Notes: generated by a model not told the origin, from the letters alone. Positions 1-8,730 are shown, numbered from the stretch's first letter. The stretch is DNA of 54,419 nucleotides from an uncultured Prochlorococcus sp. (GCA_902583265.1 CACHVD010000007.1:1-54419), one strand, 5' to 3'. Numbers and translations: made by a program.

Positions 1-19
1 GTCTTTTTGCTTCTCCCAT
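1..19 (-). CDS. 5' tip of a DUF2839-like small protein gene (runs off the window)
   Basis: The minus strand from position 19 reads ATG followed by codons for Gly-Glu-Ala-Lys-Arg before the window ends. That opening is what I remember as the start of the small cyanobacterial DUF2839 proteins. Only six codons are visible, so this is a guess from a start signature. The gene would lie 29 bases downstream of the DinG-like gene on the same strand. Confidence 0.3.
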
Positions 20-48
20 ATTTCTTTAGTTATTTACAAAATCATAAT

Positions 49-1497
49 CTAATCAAAAGGTAGCATATAGTTAATTTGTTTTGAGGGTTGAATGTTTTGC
101 AAAAGCAATCTTCCCCAGTTTCTTTTATTTGCTCTTCCATCTAGGATTATTAACTTACCTGAATTTCTTCTTAAAGGAGAAATAGATCTTTCAAGTTTAA
201 TTCTAGCTTGAGGAAGAAAGAACTCTCTAAACCAATCTTGAGAAAGCTTCTTTTTATGAGAGACAGTAATTGCATTAATGGGTTCTGACATATTCGGAAT
301 CGGAAGTAAAGGAATGATAATTTGTTCTGGAATTTGAATTAAATAAGAATTCATAATCCACCAGTCAAAACTAGAGCAAAGAATTTCATTTTTACCAGAG
401 GGAGTTGTTTCTAGCAATACTCTCTTCCCGTAAGTAGAAGCTAATTCTGTAGCAAGATTAGTTTTTAAATCAATATCATCAGACAACACTAAAGTTAAAC
501 CCTTTCTAAAAAGTATTAACTTTTTGCATTTGTCCAAGATTGAATTGGTAAAAAGAGGATTATTAGGAAGCAACTGTTTAGAGGGTATATATAAAGAAAT
601 CTTTTTCTCTTCAAAGTTACTCTTAAAATTAATAACCAAGTCAATATCTAAACTATGTTTTTTAAAATACATTTGAAAAAAATTATCTTTTCTCAATACT
701 GATAAAAAAACAAATTTATTATTTGAAAAAAATTCCTTAATTTGAAAAAGTTCATCTATTGGCTGTAAATACAAATTCCAATCTAAATTTGTATCGTTTA
801 ACTTTACCCAGCATGCCCAACCTTGAGATAATGCTTTGTTGACGCTTAAAAATTTATCAGAAAAAAAAGAATTTTCATGAAAAAAGTTTGACAAGAAACT
901 AATTTCTTTTTCATCTAAATTGATATAACTATTTCCTAAGACCTTTCTCAAGAAGAACTTTTTCTTCAACGAATCATATACTTTTATAAATTTTTGATTG
1001 ATTAATTCAAATTCTTTAAAATTTTTTTTCCAATCCTTTTTAAGTAAAGAAATCCTAAAATGATTTTTTAAATCCTGTTTTATATCCTCTATTCCTGAAT
1101 AAACTATTCGATGATTTCTAAGATTACGAGAATTGGGATCATTAAGAAATTTTTGGATAGTTATCAAGTGAACATGATGATTTGCAAAAATAAATTGATC
1201 ATTTTTGAAAATAAAATTAAAACCTAGATTTTTCAATGAATCAATCTGAAATTGTCTTATAAATTGGATTTTTTCTTTAGATAAAATTAAAGTTGAATCC
1301 TCTTCCTTTAAAAATAAAGAAATCAAAACTGGAGGTAACCAATCATAGCTAGAGAAAATTTCTGAATTAATTAGATAGGTAGAATCATTTTCAATACATT
1401 TTGAAACTATCCTCCCAAAAGAATATATGTGCTCCCAATTAATACTTTGATCTCTCAAAAAATTTTTCAAATATTGATGACTTAAAATTTCAAGCAT
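49..1497 (-). CDS. Degenerate DinG/Rad3-type helicase homologue
   Basis: The 482-residue product keeps the end of a DinG/XPD-type helicase: a block near residues 430-470 with LPQARIKLERS, SPLRR and IILDGR resembles motif VI and the LPxA...GRLIR...LDxR region of DinG. The N-terminal half also follows the family layout (a FANHHVHL segment where DinG has ITNHxLL). However, I see no Walker A P-loop where one belongs (around residues 45-60), and the DEAH position reads as IVYSGIED. By sequence it should not hydrolyse ATP, so the role is unknown. It is divergent from tyrA, with 95 bases between start codons. It could be a DNA-binding remnant or a fast-evolving structural homologue. Confidence 0.55.
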   Translation of the reverse strand: MLEILSHQYLKNFLRDQSINWEHIYSFGRIVSKCIENDSTYLINSEIFSSYDWLPPVLISLFLKEEDSTLILSKEKIQFIRQFQIDSLKNLGFNFIFKNDQFIFANHHVHLITIQKFLNDPNSRNLRNHRIVYSGIEDIKQDLKNHFRISLLKKDWKKNFKEFELINQKFIKVYDSLKKKFFLRKVLGNSYINLDEKEISFLSNFFHENSFFSDKFLSVNKALSQGWACWVKLNDTNLDWNLYLQPIDELFQIKEFFSNNKFVFLSVLRKDNFFQMYFKKHSLDIDLVINFKSNFEEKKISLYIPSKQLLPNNPLFTNSILDKCKKLILFRKGLTLVLSDDIDLKTNLATELASTYGKRVLLETTPSGKNEILCSSFDWWIMNSYLIQIPEQIIIPLLPIPNMSEPINAITVSHKKKLSQDWFREFFLPQARIKLERSISPLRRNSGKLIILDGRANKRNWGRLLLQNIQPSKQINYMLPFD

Positions 1498-1592
1498 TTA
1501 TAATTAATTTAATTTCAAAAACATGCAAAATTTATGAACCTAATATACAAAAAATTGGTATCAATAAAAGAGGGTCTTGAATTAATTAATTT

Positions 1593-2432
1593 ATGAAAAT
1601 TGGAATAGTAGGATTAGGATTAATTGGTGGTTCTTTAGGATTAAAACTCCAAAGTCTAAATCATACAATTTATGGAATAGCAAATAATGAATTTAATGAA
1701 AAAAAAGCTAAGGATAAAAAACTTGCAAATTTTGTTAGCTGTGATCTGAGCTTATTAAAAAAATGTGAGCTAATAATTTTGGCATTGCCTATCAAAGATT
1801 TGATTAGTCCGTCGCAACAATTAGTAGCATCAATACCTCAGGAAACAATACTAACTGATGTCGGCTCTGTAAAAGAACCAATTGTAAATACATGGGAAAA
1901 TTCACATCCTCTATTTATTGGATCTCATCCAATGGCAGGAACAGAAAAAAAAGGAGTTGATTCAGGTTTTGAAGGTCTTTTTAAAAATGCAAAATGGATT
2001 ATTACCCCAACACAAAATAGTGATTTCAATTCAGTCAGAACTATTTCCGAGCTCATAAATTCAATGGATTGTGAAATTTGCCAAGCTTCGCCAAAAGAGC
2101 ATGATGAAGCAGTATCTCTAATTTCTCATTTGCCTATATTTTTAGCTTCTGCCCTCATAGAAACTGCGCAAACAAAAAATAATCAATCTCTATTAGATCT
2201 CACGCAAAAATTAGCTGCTACAGGATTTGCTGACACTTCGAGAGTTGGTGGAGGCAATGAACAACTAGGCTTAGATTTAGCTATTAATAATCAGATAAAT
2301 GTTTTAAATTCCATAAATAATTTTAAAAATAAGCTGAATAAACTGGAATCTCTTATTAAAGAAAAAAATTGGGAGTTACTTTCTAAAAAACTTGCTGAAG
2401 CAAAAGAAAACAGACAAAATTTTATAAACTAA
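1593..2432 (+). CDS. tyrA: Prephenate/arogenate dehydrogenase
   Basis: This 279-residue cytoplasmic enzyme belongs to the TyrA family, which oxidatively decarboxylates prephenate or arogenate in tyrosine synthesis. A Rossmann GxGxxG motif sits at residues 7-12 (GLGLIGG). The family SHPMAGTE motif follows at 111-118, with the likely catalytic His112. The length fits a stand-alone TyrA without a fused chorismate mutase or ACT domain. Cyanobacterial members usually prefer arogenate and NADP, which is an inference here. The 3' end overlaps the convergent CrtD-like gene by 11 bases. The ATG at 1593 directly precedes the Rossmann fold. Confidence 0.95.
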   Translation: MKIGIVGLGLIGGSLGLKLQSLNHTIYGIANNEFNEKKAKDKKLANFVSCDLSLLKKCELIILALPIKDLISPSQQLVASIPQETILTDVGSVKEPIVNTWENSHPLFIGSHPMAGTEKKGVDSGFEGLFKNAKWIITPTQNSDFNSVRTISELINSMDCEICQASPKEHDEAVSLISHLPIFLASALIETAQTKNNQSLLDLTQKLAATGFADTSRVGGGNEQLGLDLAINNQINVLNSINNFKNKLNKLESLIKEKNWELLSKKLAEAKENRQNFIN

Positions 2433-3927
2433 AATTTTCTATACCTTTTGAAGCTAAAATTTGCCTTGAAACCATTAATGCAGACTGACTAACACCTGCA
2501 GTCCCCTCTCCTGGATAGATTGAATCTCCACATAACCATAAACCTTCAAAAGGTGTCCTACTTGATAGTCCAAATAAACCAAAAATATCTGGATTTTGAC
2601 CCAGCCCGCCAACTATTCCATTAGGTCTTTTTGTCCATTTTTCAAAGCCCAATGGAGTTGCTAATTCTCTATGTAGCCATTTTTCAGGATTAATATCAAA
2701 TTGACTTTCCAATTCAAGCGATATTTTTTTCATGAAACCATTTTTCTTCTTCAAGTAAGTTTGTTTATCTAGATCAAACCAATCTTTAGTTTTGGTAAAG
2801 ATACTGGCAATTAAAGTAACCTCACCTTTTGGTGCTCTTCCATCACCATCCTCACTAATTGATACAAATAACGAACAAAATTCTTTTGAAACAAATTGAT
2901 AATGATTGGAGAATGTTTTTTTAATATGTTCCTTTTTTAATGCTGAATAAAAAACTACAGCTCCACTTGGATCAGGTAAATTATTAAGTCGATTTTTATA
3001 ATTTTTTTTTCTTTTTAAAGGATCTTTCAAATGCTTCAGCAAAGACTGTGGAGGCGCGGTATATATCACATCTTTTGCTTGGTAAATAAATGATTCTTTT
3101 TTCGAATTAGCAGATACTTGCCAACACATATTTACATCGTCAAAAGTTATAGAATTAACCTCTTGTCCAAAAATTAAATTAACTCCATTTTTAATCAATG
3201 AACTTTCTAATGATTGACTTAAAGACTGCATAGATTTTTTCAGATGCCACAAACCATGTGGCTGTTGACACATCTGAAGAACAGTAGATCCATATAATGC
3301 TGCAGTATTATAAACGTCCTCTTGAGAATAAAGTTTTAGTTGAAGATTTAAGAATTTAATCAAGCGTTCATTCTTAGATAATCCACATATCCGCAATAAA
3401 TCATAAATAGTAGATTTAAGTAAGATACCTGTAACAAGGTTTGAAGGTACTAGTGCTTTAAAAAGTTGAGAAAAATCCCAAAAATTTCTTATTGGTAATA
3501 CAGGATTATTATTAGCAAATATCCAATTACTTTCATGTATGAGGGCACAAAGTTTCCAAAACCTTTGACTCCCAGGAAACTGCATTTCTCGTTCAGCTAT
3601 CCATTTACTTTTTTCATACCAAATAGGTATAGGATTACCACCATCATTTAAATCAACAACACAAGCAGGATCTAAAATTGTGGCTTCAGGGGATGGAATA
3701 TCTAAAAAATCAAAAATTCTAGAATGTATTCCTCCCTTCTCTAAACCAGCAACCTGAGTTGCGCCAACATCAAAAATATAATTCTTTCTTTTAAAAGTCC
3801 CTGCACATCCTCCGGATTGAGTATGAGATTCGATTAAAGTCACTGATAAGCCTTGTTTTGATAAAATCGCTGCAGAAGTTAGTCCTGCTATACCGGCGCC
3901 TACAACAATAACTTCAGACTTTCTCAT
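2422..3927 (-). CDS. CrtD/CrtH-type FAD-dependent carotenoid desaturase-like protein
   Basis: The 501-residue product is a phytoene-desaturase-superfamily flavoprotein. A dinucleotide-binding GAGIAG is at residues 10-15, followed by an ESHxxxGG segment. The C-terminus carries the family [18 protein letters not shown] block, which binds FAD. Length and end motifs fit the cyanobacterial CrtD group (C-3',4' desaturase) or the related CrtH isomerase, and CrtD is the closer match by memory. Prochlorococcus is not known to make myxol-type carotenoids, so the actual substrate is unclear. Its ATG lies only 4 bases from the ATG of the divergent kinase gene. Confidence 0.7.
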   Translation of the reverse strand: MRKSEVIVVGAGIAGLTSAAILSKQGLSVTLIESHTQSGGCAGTFKRKNYIFDVGATQVAGLEKGGIHSRIFDFLDIPSPEATILDPACVVDLNDGGNPIPIWYEKSKWIAEREMQFPGSQRFWKLCALIHESNWIFANNNPVLPIRNFWDFSQLFKALVPSNLVTGILLKSTIYDLLRICGLSKNERLIKFLNLQLKLYSQEDVYNTAALYGSTVLQMCQQPHGLWHLKKSMQSLSQSLESSLIKNGVNLIFGQEVNSITFDDVNMCWQVSANSKKESFIYQAKDVIYTAPPQSLLKHLKDPLKRKKNYKNRLNNLPDPSGAVVFYSALKKEHIKKTFSNHYQFVSKEFCSLFVSISEDGDGRAPKGEVTLIASIFTKTKDWFDLDKQTYLKKKNGFMKKISLELESQFDINPEKWLHRELATPLGFEKWTKRPNGIVGGLGQNPDIFGLFGLSSRTPFEGLWLCGDSIYPGEGTAGVSQSALMVSRQILASKGIENFSL

Positions 3928-3931
3928 TAAA

Positions 3932-4810
3932 ATGCAAAAATTATCACCTATTGAAATTAACGAAATTTGTGAAGAATTAGGTGAAACATATCCAAAAAGT
4001 ATTGAACAAGTACATGGTGGTGATATTCACAGTGCCTGGCGAATAGAATTCTCAAACAAAAAGTTATTTCTTAAAAAAAACACCAGAATCAAAAAATTTC
4101 TTGAATTTGAAAAATATTGTCTTCAAAATTTGAGGAAATATATTAATCAAGATAATTTAGTTATTCCTGAAGTTGTTGCATATAAAAATATAAAAAATAT
4201 AGAGATTCTTCTAATTGAATGGATAGATATGCATAAGTTTGACCAAAAAAAGCTTGGAAAAGGTTTAGGAGAAATGCACTTAAAATCAGCTGAATCTAAT
4301 CCAAAAATGTTTGGGTTTCCTGTTGAGGGTTTTATTGGAACCACAGATCAGAAGAAAGGGTGGGAATATAATTGGCTAGATTGTTTTGTAAACTTACGGT
4401 TAATGCCACAATTATCAATTCTAAAATTAAATACTATAGACCAATCGATAACAAAGAAAATTATAGAAAAAATTAAATCAGAAATGCTTTATCATAAACC
4501 GATCAATACTCTTGTTCATGGTGATTTGTGGTCAGGAAATGTAGGTATGGACACAAATGGTAGGGGAGTTATATTTGACCCGGCATCATGGTGGGCAGAT
4601 AATGAAGTAGATATAGCAATGACTAAACTATTTGGAGGTTTTGGAAACGAATTCTATGAAGAATATCATAAAATTTTTCCATTAAAGAAAAATTTTGAAA
4701 ATAGAATTATTATTTATAACTTTTATCACATATTGAATCATGCCAATATGTTCGGAGGGTCATATTTAAATCAAGTCAAAGATTACGTAAAAGCAATACT
4801 TAGTATGTAA
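3932..4810 (+). CDS. Fructosamine/ketosamine-3-kinase family protein
   Basis: The 292-residue protein has the aminoglycoside-phosphotransferase-like fold of the fructosamine kinase family. HGDLWSGN at residues 196-203 is the catalytic loop with Asp198. The metal-binding motif is [13 protein letters not shown], with Asp216. Members phosphorylate sugar adducts on protein amines, starting deglycation. Bacterial substrates are mostly uncharacterised, so the role here is inferred from family. The start is fixed by the tight divergent spacing and by homology beginning near residue 5. The last codons lie inside a long hairpin shared with the convergent CAAD gene. Confidence 0.88.
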   Translation: MQKLSPIEINEICEELGETYPKSIEQVHGGDIHSAWRIEFSNKKLFLKKNTRIKKFLEFEKYCLQNLRKYINQDNLVIPEVVAYKNIKNIEILLIEWIDMHKFDQKKLGKGLGEMHLKSAESNPKMFGFPVEGFIGTTDQKKGWEYNWLDCFVNLRLMPQLSILKLNTIDQSITKKIIEKIKSEMLYHKPINTLVHGDLWSGNVGMDTNGRGVIFDPASWWADNEVDIAMTKLFGGFGNEFYEEYHKIFPLKKNFENRIIIYNFYHILNHANMFGGSYLNQVKDYVKAILSM

Positions 4811-4819
4811 TCTTTGACT
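4774..4819. terminator. Long hairpin at the FN3K/CAAD convergent junction
   Basis: Arms 4774-4789 and 4804-4819 pair over 16 bases with a single G-U on the + strand, around a 14-base loop. The hairpin covers the last codons and stop of the kinase gene and reaches the stop codon of the convergent gene at 4818. The U-tract downstream on the + strand is weak. It may end transcription from both sides or protect 3' ends. Confidence 0.6.
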
Positions 4820-5183
4820 ATCCTAAATAAGTCTTTTTAAGATTTTGTACCTTATCTAAAACAGCTTCACGATTTTCACTGGTGCGAAGATTCTGCCAGC
4901 TCCATTGGCCAACTACTATTACACCTAGTAGTTCTAGCAAACCTGGAAGGATCGGAAAAAAGTTAATCGTGTCAATGACAACTTTAATTATTATCTGAGC
5001 TATGACTACAACAGCTATTATGCCTGCCGCTTTGCCATACTTCCCCATTTGAGTCCAATCGACATTACCTAAGGTTTCGTTGACTTTTCCCATGACATCA
5101 GAGTACTTCTCTGAAAAGCTTTTGGTTTCTGAGCTTGTATCGGAGCCGGAGTCTTGATTTGACCCTGGAGTGTTATCACTCAT
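4818..5183 (-). CDS. CAAD-domain (CURT1-like) thylakoid membrane protein
   Basis: The 121-residue protein has an acidic, Ser/Thr-rich N-terminus (residues 1-25), a short amphipathic stretch, and two adjacent hydrophobic segments at about residues 51-73 and 76-92. A charged helix with TSENREAVLDKV follows. This is the layout of the CAAD domain, found alone or appended to some cyanobacterial aminoacyl-tRNA synthetases and related to plant CURVATURE THYLAKOID 1. It probably sits in the thylakoid and may shape or anchor membrane. No synthetase domain is attached here. The gene is divergent from moeB across a 289-base gap. Confidence 0.82.
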   Translation of the reverse strand: MSDNTPGSNQDSGSDTSSETKSFSEKYSDVMGKVNETLGNVDWTQMGKYGKAAGIIAVVVIAQIIIKVVIDTINFFPILPGLLELLGVIVVGQWSWQNLRTSENREAVLDKVQNLKKTYLG

Positions 5184-5221
5184 GAATTCAGTAAACTTAA
5201 TATATGAACCAGACAGTATCG

Positions 5222-5300
5222 GAAAAAACGCCTGTTGACTACCTTTTTGTTGTGCAAAATTCCGAACCGAAACATTTTGTATTTTTTTGAGGCGTTGATA
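5222..5300. ncRNA. Candidate structured RNA or long hairpin in the CAAD-moeB gap
   Basis: Seven-base arms at 5227-5233 and 5290-5296 (AACGCCT/AGGCGTT) enclose a second hairpin with CAAAAT/ATTTTG arms. On the minus strand the outer stem is followed at once by six U, as in a small RNA with a terminator, or in a leader attenuator of the CAAD gene. On the + strand the inner loop exposes CCGAACCGAAAC. The same bases also encode a 28-codon ORF (5204-5290, +). I cannot tell which strand is transcribed. The rest of the gap, 5301-5472, shows nothing I recognise. Confidence 0.3.
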
Positions 5301-5472
5301 TATAAAGTTTCTGGAGATATTTGAACTTAAAATTGATTTATAAAAACTTCACATTATCATCTAGTTCTAACAAAAACATTAATAAAATTAAGTAGTAGGA
5401 AATTTTTAAGAGGCTAAAATTTTACTATTATTATATTTTCATAGTTTAATTTTTCAAAGTTAAAGAATTGGC

Positions 5473-6618
5473 ATGTACAAAAATATCAAATATAGTTTCT
5501 TAACTGCAGATGAAAAAGAAAGATATCAAAAACATTTAACACTCAAAGAGATAGGTTATGAAGGTCAACTGAGTCTAAAAAACAGCTCAGTGTTATGTAT
5601 TGGAGCAGGTGGCCTTGGCTCTTCTGTTTTGCTTTATTTAGCAGCGGCAGGAATAGGAAAAATTGGAATCGTTGATAATGATTACGTTGAGAAGTCTAAT
5701 CTCCAAAGACAGATAATTCATGAAACGAATACTATAGGTAATCTAAAAATTGATTCTGCCCAGGAAAGAATAAAAAAAATTAATCCTAATTCTGAATTAT
5801 TAACATTTGCTGAGAGAATTAATCCTAAAAATGCTTTAGAAATAATTCAAAAATTTGATATTATTTGTGATTGCTCGGATAATTTTGGCACAAGATATTT
5901 GATAAATGATGCATGCTTGATACTAAATAAACCTTTAGTCTTTGGCAGTGTTCAGGGCTTTGAAGGACAAGTGAGTGTGTTTAACTTACATAAAACTAGT
6001 CCTAATTTAAGAGACTTACTACCAGAATCACCTTCAAAAAATGCCGTCCCTAGTTGTGCAGAATATGGAGTTGTTGGGGTATCAACAGGTCTAATAGGAA
6101 TTATTCAGGTGAATGAAATTATCAAGATTATTTTAAAAAAAGGTCAGATTTTAGATGGAAAGATTATGGTTTTTGATCTTTTGAATATGAATACGAAAAA
6201 GTTACATCTAAAAAGTGATCAGGTAAATAAACAAATAAAAAATCTTTCTAAGTTTGTGGAATTTTATTGTGACGATGAATGTTCTACTAAAAATAGTAAA
6301 ACCAATATAATTAATGCTTCTGACTTTAATAGCTTATATAGAATACAACCCAACAAAATACTTTTAATTGATGTTAGGGAAAATGAAGAATTTTCTGCTT
6401 CTTCATTAGAGGGCTCCATATCACTTCCCCTTAGTCATTTGAACCAAAAGCCCGACTTAGAATTTATTCAAAAAGAAAGTTTAATTAAAGAGGTTTTTAC
6501 CATATGTAAAACGGGGAAACGTTCTGAAAAAGCTTCAAATATCTTGTCTAAATTCAAAATTAAATCTAAATCTATTGAGGGTGGCCTAGAAAAGGTAAAA
6601 AGATTATTAAACGATTAA
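5473..6618 (+). CDS. moeB: MoeB/ThiF-type adenylyltransferase with C-terminal rhodanese domain
   Basis: The 381-residue protein is an E1-like enzyme that adenylates the C-terminal glycine of a ubiquitin-like sulfur carrier (MoaD or ThiS type). The nucleotide-binding GAGGLG is at residues 44-49. The family CSDNF motif is at about 134-138, and the conserved Cys195 lies in PSCAEYG. From about residue 283 a rhodanese domain follows, with active-site Cys345 in the loop CKTGKRS, so it may both activate and sulfurate the carrier. No other molybdopterin gene is nearby, and the real carrier could serve thiamin synthesis or tRNA thiolation. The symbol marks the family. Confidence 0.85.
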   Translation: MYKNIKYSFLTADEKERYQKHLTLKEIGYEGQLSLKNSSVLCIGAGGLGSSVLLYLAAAGIGKIGIVDNDYVEKSNLQRQIIHETNTIGNLKIDSAQERIKKINPNSELLTFAERINPKNALEIIQKFDIICDCSDNFGTRYLINDACLILNKPLVFGSVQGFEGQVSVFNLHKTSPNLRDLLPESPSKNAVPSCAEYGVVGVSTGLIGIIQVNEIIKIILKKGQILDGKIMVFDLLNMNTKKLHLKSDQVNKQIKNLSKFVEFYCDDECSTKNSKTNIINASDFNSLYRIQPNKILLIDVRENEEFSASSLEGSISLPLSHLNQKPDLEFIQKESLIKEVFTICKTGKRSEKASNILSKFKIKSKSIEGGLEKVKRLLND

Positions 6619-6646
6619 TATGTTAATTATGAAAATTTAGTAATCT
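6601..6646. terminator. Shared hairpin terminator between moeB and cobO
   Basis: Arms 6601-6611 and 6636-6646 pair over 11 bases with one G-U. The loop holds a smaller ATTAA/TTAAT hairpin. The structure includes the stop codons of both convergent genes. Read on the minus strand it is followed by TTTTT, so it best fits a Rho-independent terminator for cobO and may also serve moeB. Confidence 0.55.
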
Positions 6647-7797
6647 ACACCTCTTTTCAAATCAACTCCAACATTCGCGTAATGCTTATGACAAACCATT
6701 TCAGAGTAAACATCAGCGAGTTCAAAGTATGAAGGTTCATTTTTACATCTACCAGTAATAATTACTTCTGTCTCTGCTGGCTTTTTTAAGAGCGTTTGAT
6801 GTATTGATTCTACAGGTAGCAGCTCTAAATCAACAGTTGGGTTCAATTCATCCAAGATAATTGTTTTGTACAAACCACTCAAAATCGCAGCTTTAGCTAT
6901 TTCCCATGCCCTTTCAGCCTCAACATAATCAATTGGTTTTTGCTGACCTCTCCAAACGATCGCATCCCTTCCTGAACGTAAATGGTCTACCAAATGTGGG
7001 TAACTTTCTCTCAATGCTTCTATAGCAGCATCTTCGGTGTAGCCAGTTCCGCCTTTTAACCACTGTAAAATTAAAACTCTATGACTTTTGTCTTGAGATA
7101 TTCCTTTACCAATAGCTTGAAGAGCCTTGCCAAGTGCACTTGTGGATTTACCTTTTCCCTCGCCAGTATATATCTCAATCCCACCAATAAATCTCTTTTG
7201 TCCTGTTGGTTTTGATGAGTCATCTTTTAAACGTGATTTCATTTCTGAATGAAGTTGAGATATTCTCACCAAAGAAGGAGGGGCTGCCCTTCCTGTAATA
7301 ATTATTTCAAGTCCATCAGGACGATTTTGAAGGGTATCAACAACTTCCTTGATATCAAGCATTCTTAAATCAAGAACTGGATTCAGCTCATCTAGTACAA
7401 CAACAGAATAAAGAGAACTAGCAATTGCTCCTTTTGCAATATTCCAACCTCTCTCAGCCTCACCAATATCAAATTTTGTCACCTGTTCTTCAGCAAAGAA
7501 TTCCGACCTTCCTGTCCTTACATGGTCAATTAAATGTGGAAATCCTCTTTGAAGGGCCTCTATAGCTGCATCCTCATCATATGACCTCTCGGGTCCCTTT
7601 AAAAATCTTAGAAGAAGAACTCTCGACTGTCTTTTTTCGCATATGCCTAATCCAATTGTCCTTAGCACAACACCCAAAGCAGCCTGACTTTTACCCTTCC
7701 CTTCCCCATCATAAATATGTAGTTGGCCTTGTGATCTTTCTTGACTGTCACTAGCTGTGACAATTCCAATACCTCTATTGCTTCTTGTATTTATCAA
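6637..7797 (-). CDS. cobO: Tandem-duplicated cob(I)alamin/cobyrinate adenosyltransferase (CobO/BtuR type)
   Basis: The product is 386 residues, about twice the usual CobO length, because the domain occurs twice. P-loops GEGKGKS are at 31-37 and 212-218, DELNP at 136-140 and 316-320, and TGR at 168-170 and 348-350. Only the second copy keeps the family's C-terminal tail (YANVGVDLKRG). The enzyme adds the 5'-deoxyadenosyl group to cobalt during coenzyme B12 synthesis, which fits Prochlorococcus making its own cobamide. The only in-frame start is TTG at 7797; a stop lies nine codons upstream. The two copies could form an internal dimer. Confidence 0.87.
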   Translation of the reverse strand: MINTRSNRGIGIVTASDSQERSQGQLHIYDGEGKGKSQAALGVVLRTIGLGICEKRQSRVLLLRFLKGPERSYDEDAAIEALQRGFPHLIDHVRTGRSEFFAEEQVTKFDIGEAERGWNIAKGAIASSLYSVVVLDELNPVLDLRMLDIKEVVDTLQNRPDGLEIIITGRAAPPSLVRISQLHSEMKSRLKDDSSKPTGQKRFIGGIEIYTGEGKGKSTSALGKALQAIGKGISQDKSHRVLILQWLKGGTGYTEDAAIEALRESYPHLVDHLRSGRDAIVWRGQQKPIDYVEAERAWEIAKAAILSGLYKTIILDELNPTVDLELLPVESIHQTLLKKPAETEVIITGRCKNEPSYFELADVYSEMVCHKHYANVGVDLKRGVDY

Positions 7798-7905
7798 TTG
7801 AACAAGGTTAATGAATTTAATCTAAGATATAGTTAAGAATATTATTAAAAATTTAATAATAAATTCAACCTATGCATAGGTAATTTGAATTTTAAAGTAA
7901 TTAGC

Positions 7906-8730
7906 ATGTTCAATCAACTAGAAATTCTGTCTGATGAACAAAATGAAAAGCTATTTACAATTAGAAGGTACATTAAGAACCTCGACAGCGTTTGTATCGC
8001 TTATTCAGGAGGAGTAGATAGTACACTAGTAGCCTCATTAGCCTTTGAGCAATTAGGTAGCAAAGCAATCGCAATTACTGGAATTTCTCCTGCCTTAGCG
8101 AATACACTTCGTGAAGAAGCAAGGATTCAAGCAAGATGGATTGGAGTGAAGCATTTAGAAATTAAAACATCTGAATTAGAAGAATCAAGTTATAGTAAAA
8201 ATTCGCAAGACAGGTGCTTTGCATGCAAAAAAGAGCTTCACAAACATACTACATACATGTCTAAAAAACTTAATTACAAGATTGTTTTAGATGGAGTCAA
8301 TCTTGATGATCTAAAAGACTTTCGGCCTGGAATAAAAGCTGCTAAACAAGCAGGAGTTATTTCACCACTGGCAAAATTTAAATTTTCAAAAAAAGATATT
8401 AGGGATATATCAAGGGCATTAGGTTTCCCATGGTGGGATAAACCTGCTCAACCTTGCTTATCTTCAAGATTTCCTTATGGCCATGAAATAACAAGTGAAA
8501 GGCTAAAAATGGTAGAAAAAGCTGAGGAATACTTAAAAAAAGGCGGTTTATCCGAGGTTAGAGTTAGATGCCAAGGATCCACCGCAAGAATAGAAATCCC
8601 CAAAGAGGAATTAAAGCATTTTTTTAAAAAATATAATTTTGGGGATATAGTTCAATATTTTTCGGATTTAGGGTTTAATTGCACAAGTTTAGATCTTGAA
8701 GGATTAATTAGCGGAAAATTAAATAGATAA
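7906..8730 (+). CDS. larE: LarE-family ATP-dependent sulfur transferase
   Basis: From the ATG at 7906 the protein has 274 residues; a TTG at 7885 would add seven. The PP-loop ATPase motif SGGVDS is at residues 34-39. LarE builds the thiocarboxylates of the nickel-pincer cofactor of lactate racemase. Three cysteines stand where the cluster-binding LarE subgroup has them: Cys104 and Cys107 in DRCFACK, and Cys184 in QPCLSSRFPYG. That pattern suggests a [4Fe-4S]-dependent catalytic enzyme rather than the single-cysteine sacrificial type. No larA, larB or larC is in the window, so the product may be a different sulfur transfer. Confidence 0.83.
   Translation: MFNQLEILSDEQNEKLFTIRRYIKNLDSVCIAYSGGVDSTLVASLAFEQLGSKAIAITGISPALANTLREEARIQARWIGVKHLEIKTSELEESSYSKNSQDRCFACKKELHKHTTYMSKKLNYKIVLDGVNLDDLKDFRPGIKAAKQAGVISPLAKFKFSKKDIRDISRALGFPWWDKPAQPCLSSRFPYGHEITSERLKMVEKAEEYLKKGGLSEVRVRCQGSTARIEIPKEELKHFFKKYNFGDIVQYFSDLGFNCTSLDLEGLISGKLNR

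Noticed and set aside
5204-5290. A 28-codon + strand ORF
   Set aside because: Length and lack of a ribosome site make coding doubtful; the nested hairpin is the stronger signal, so I kept it only as a note under the candidate RNA.
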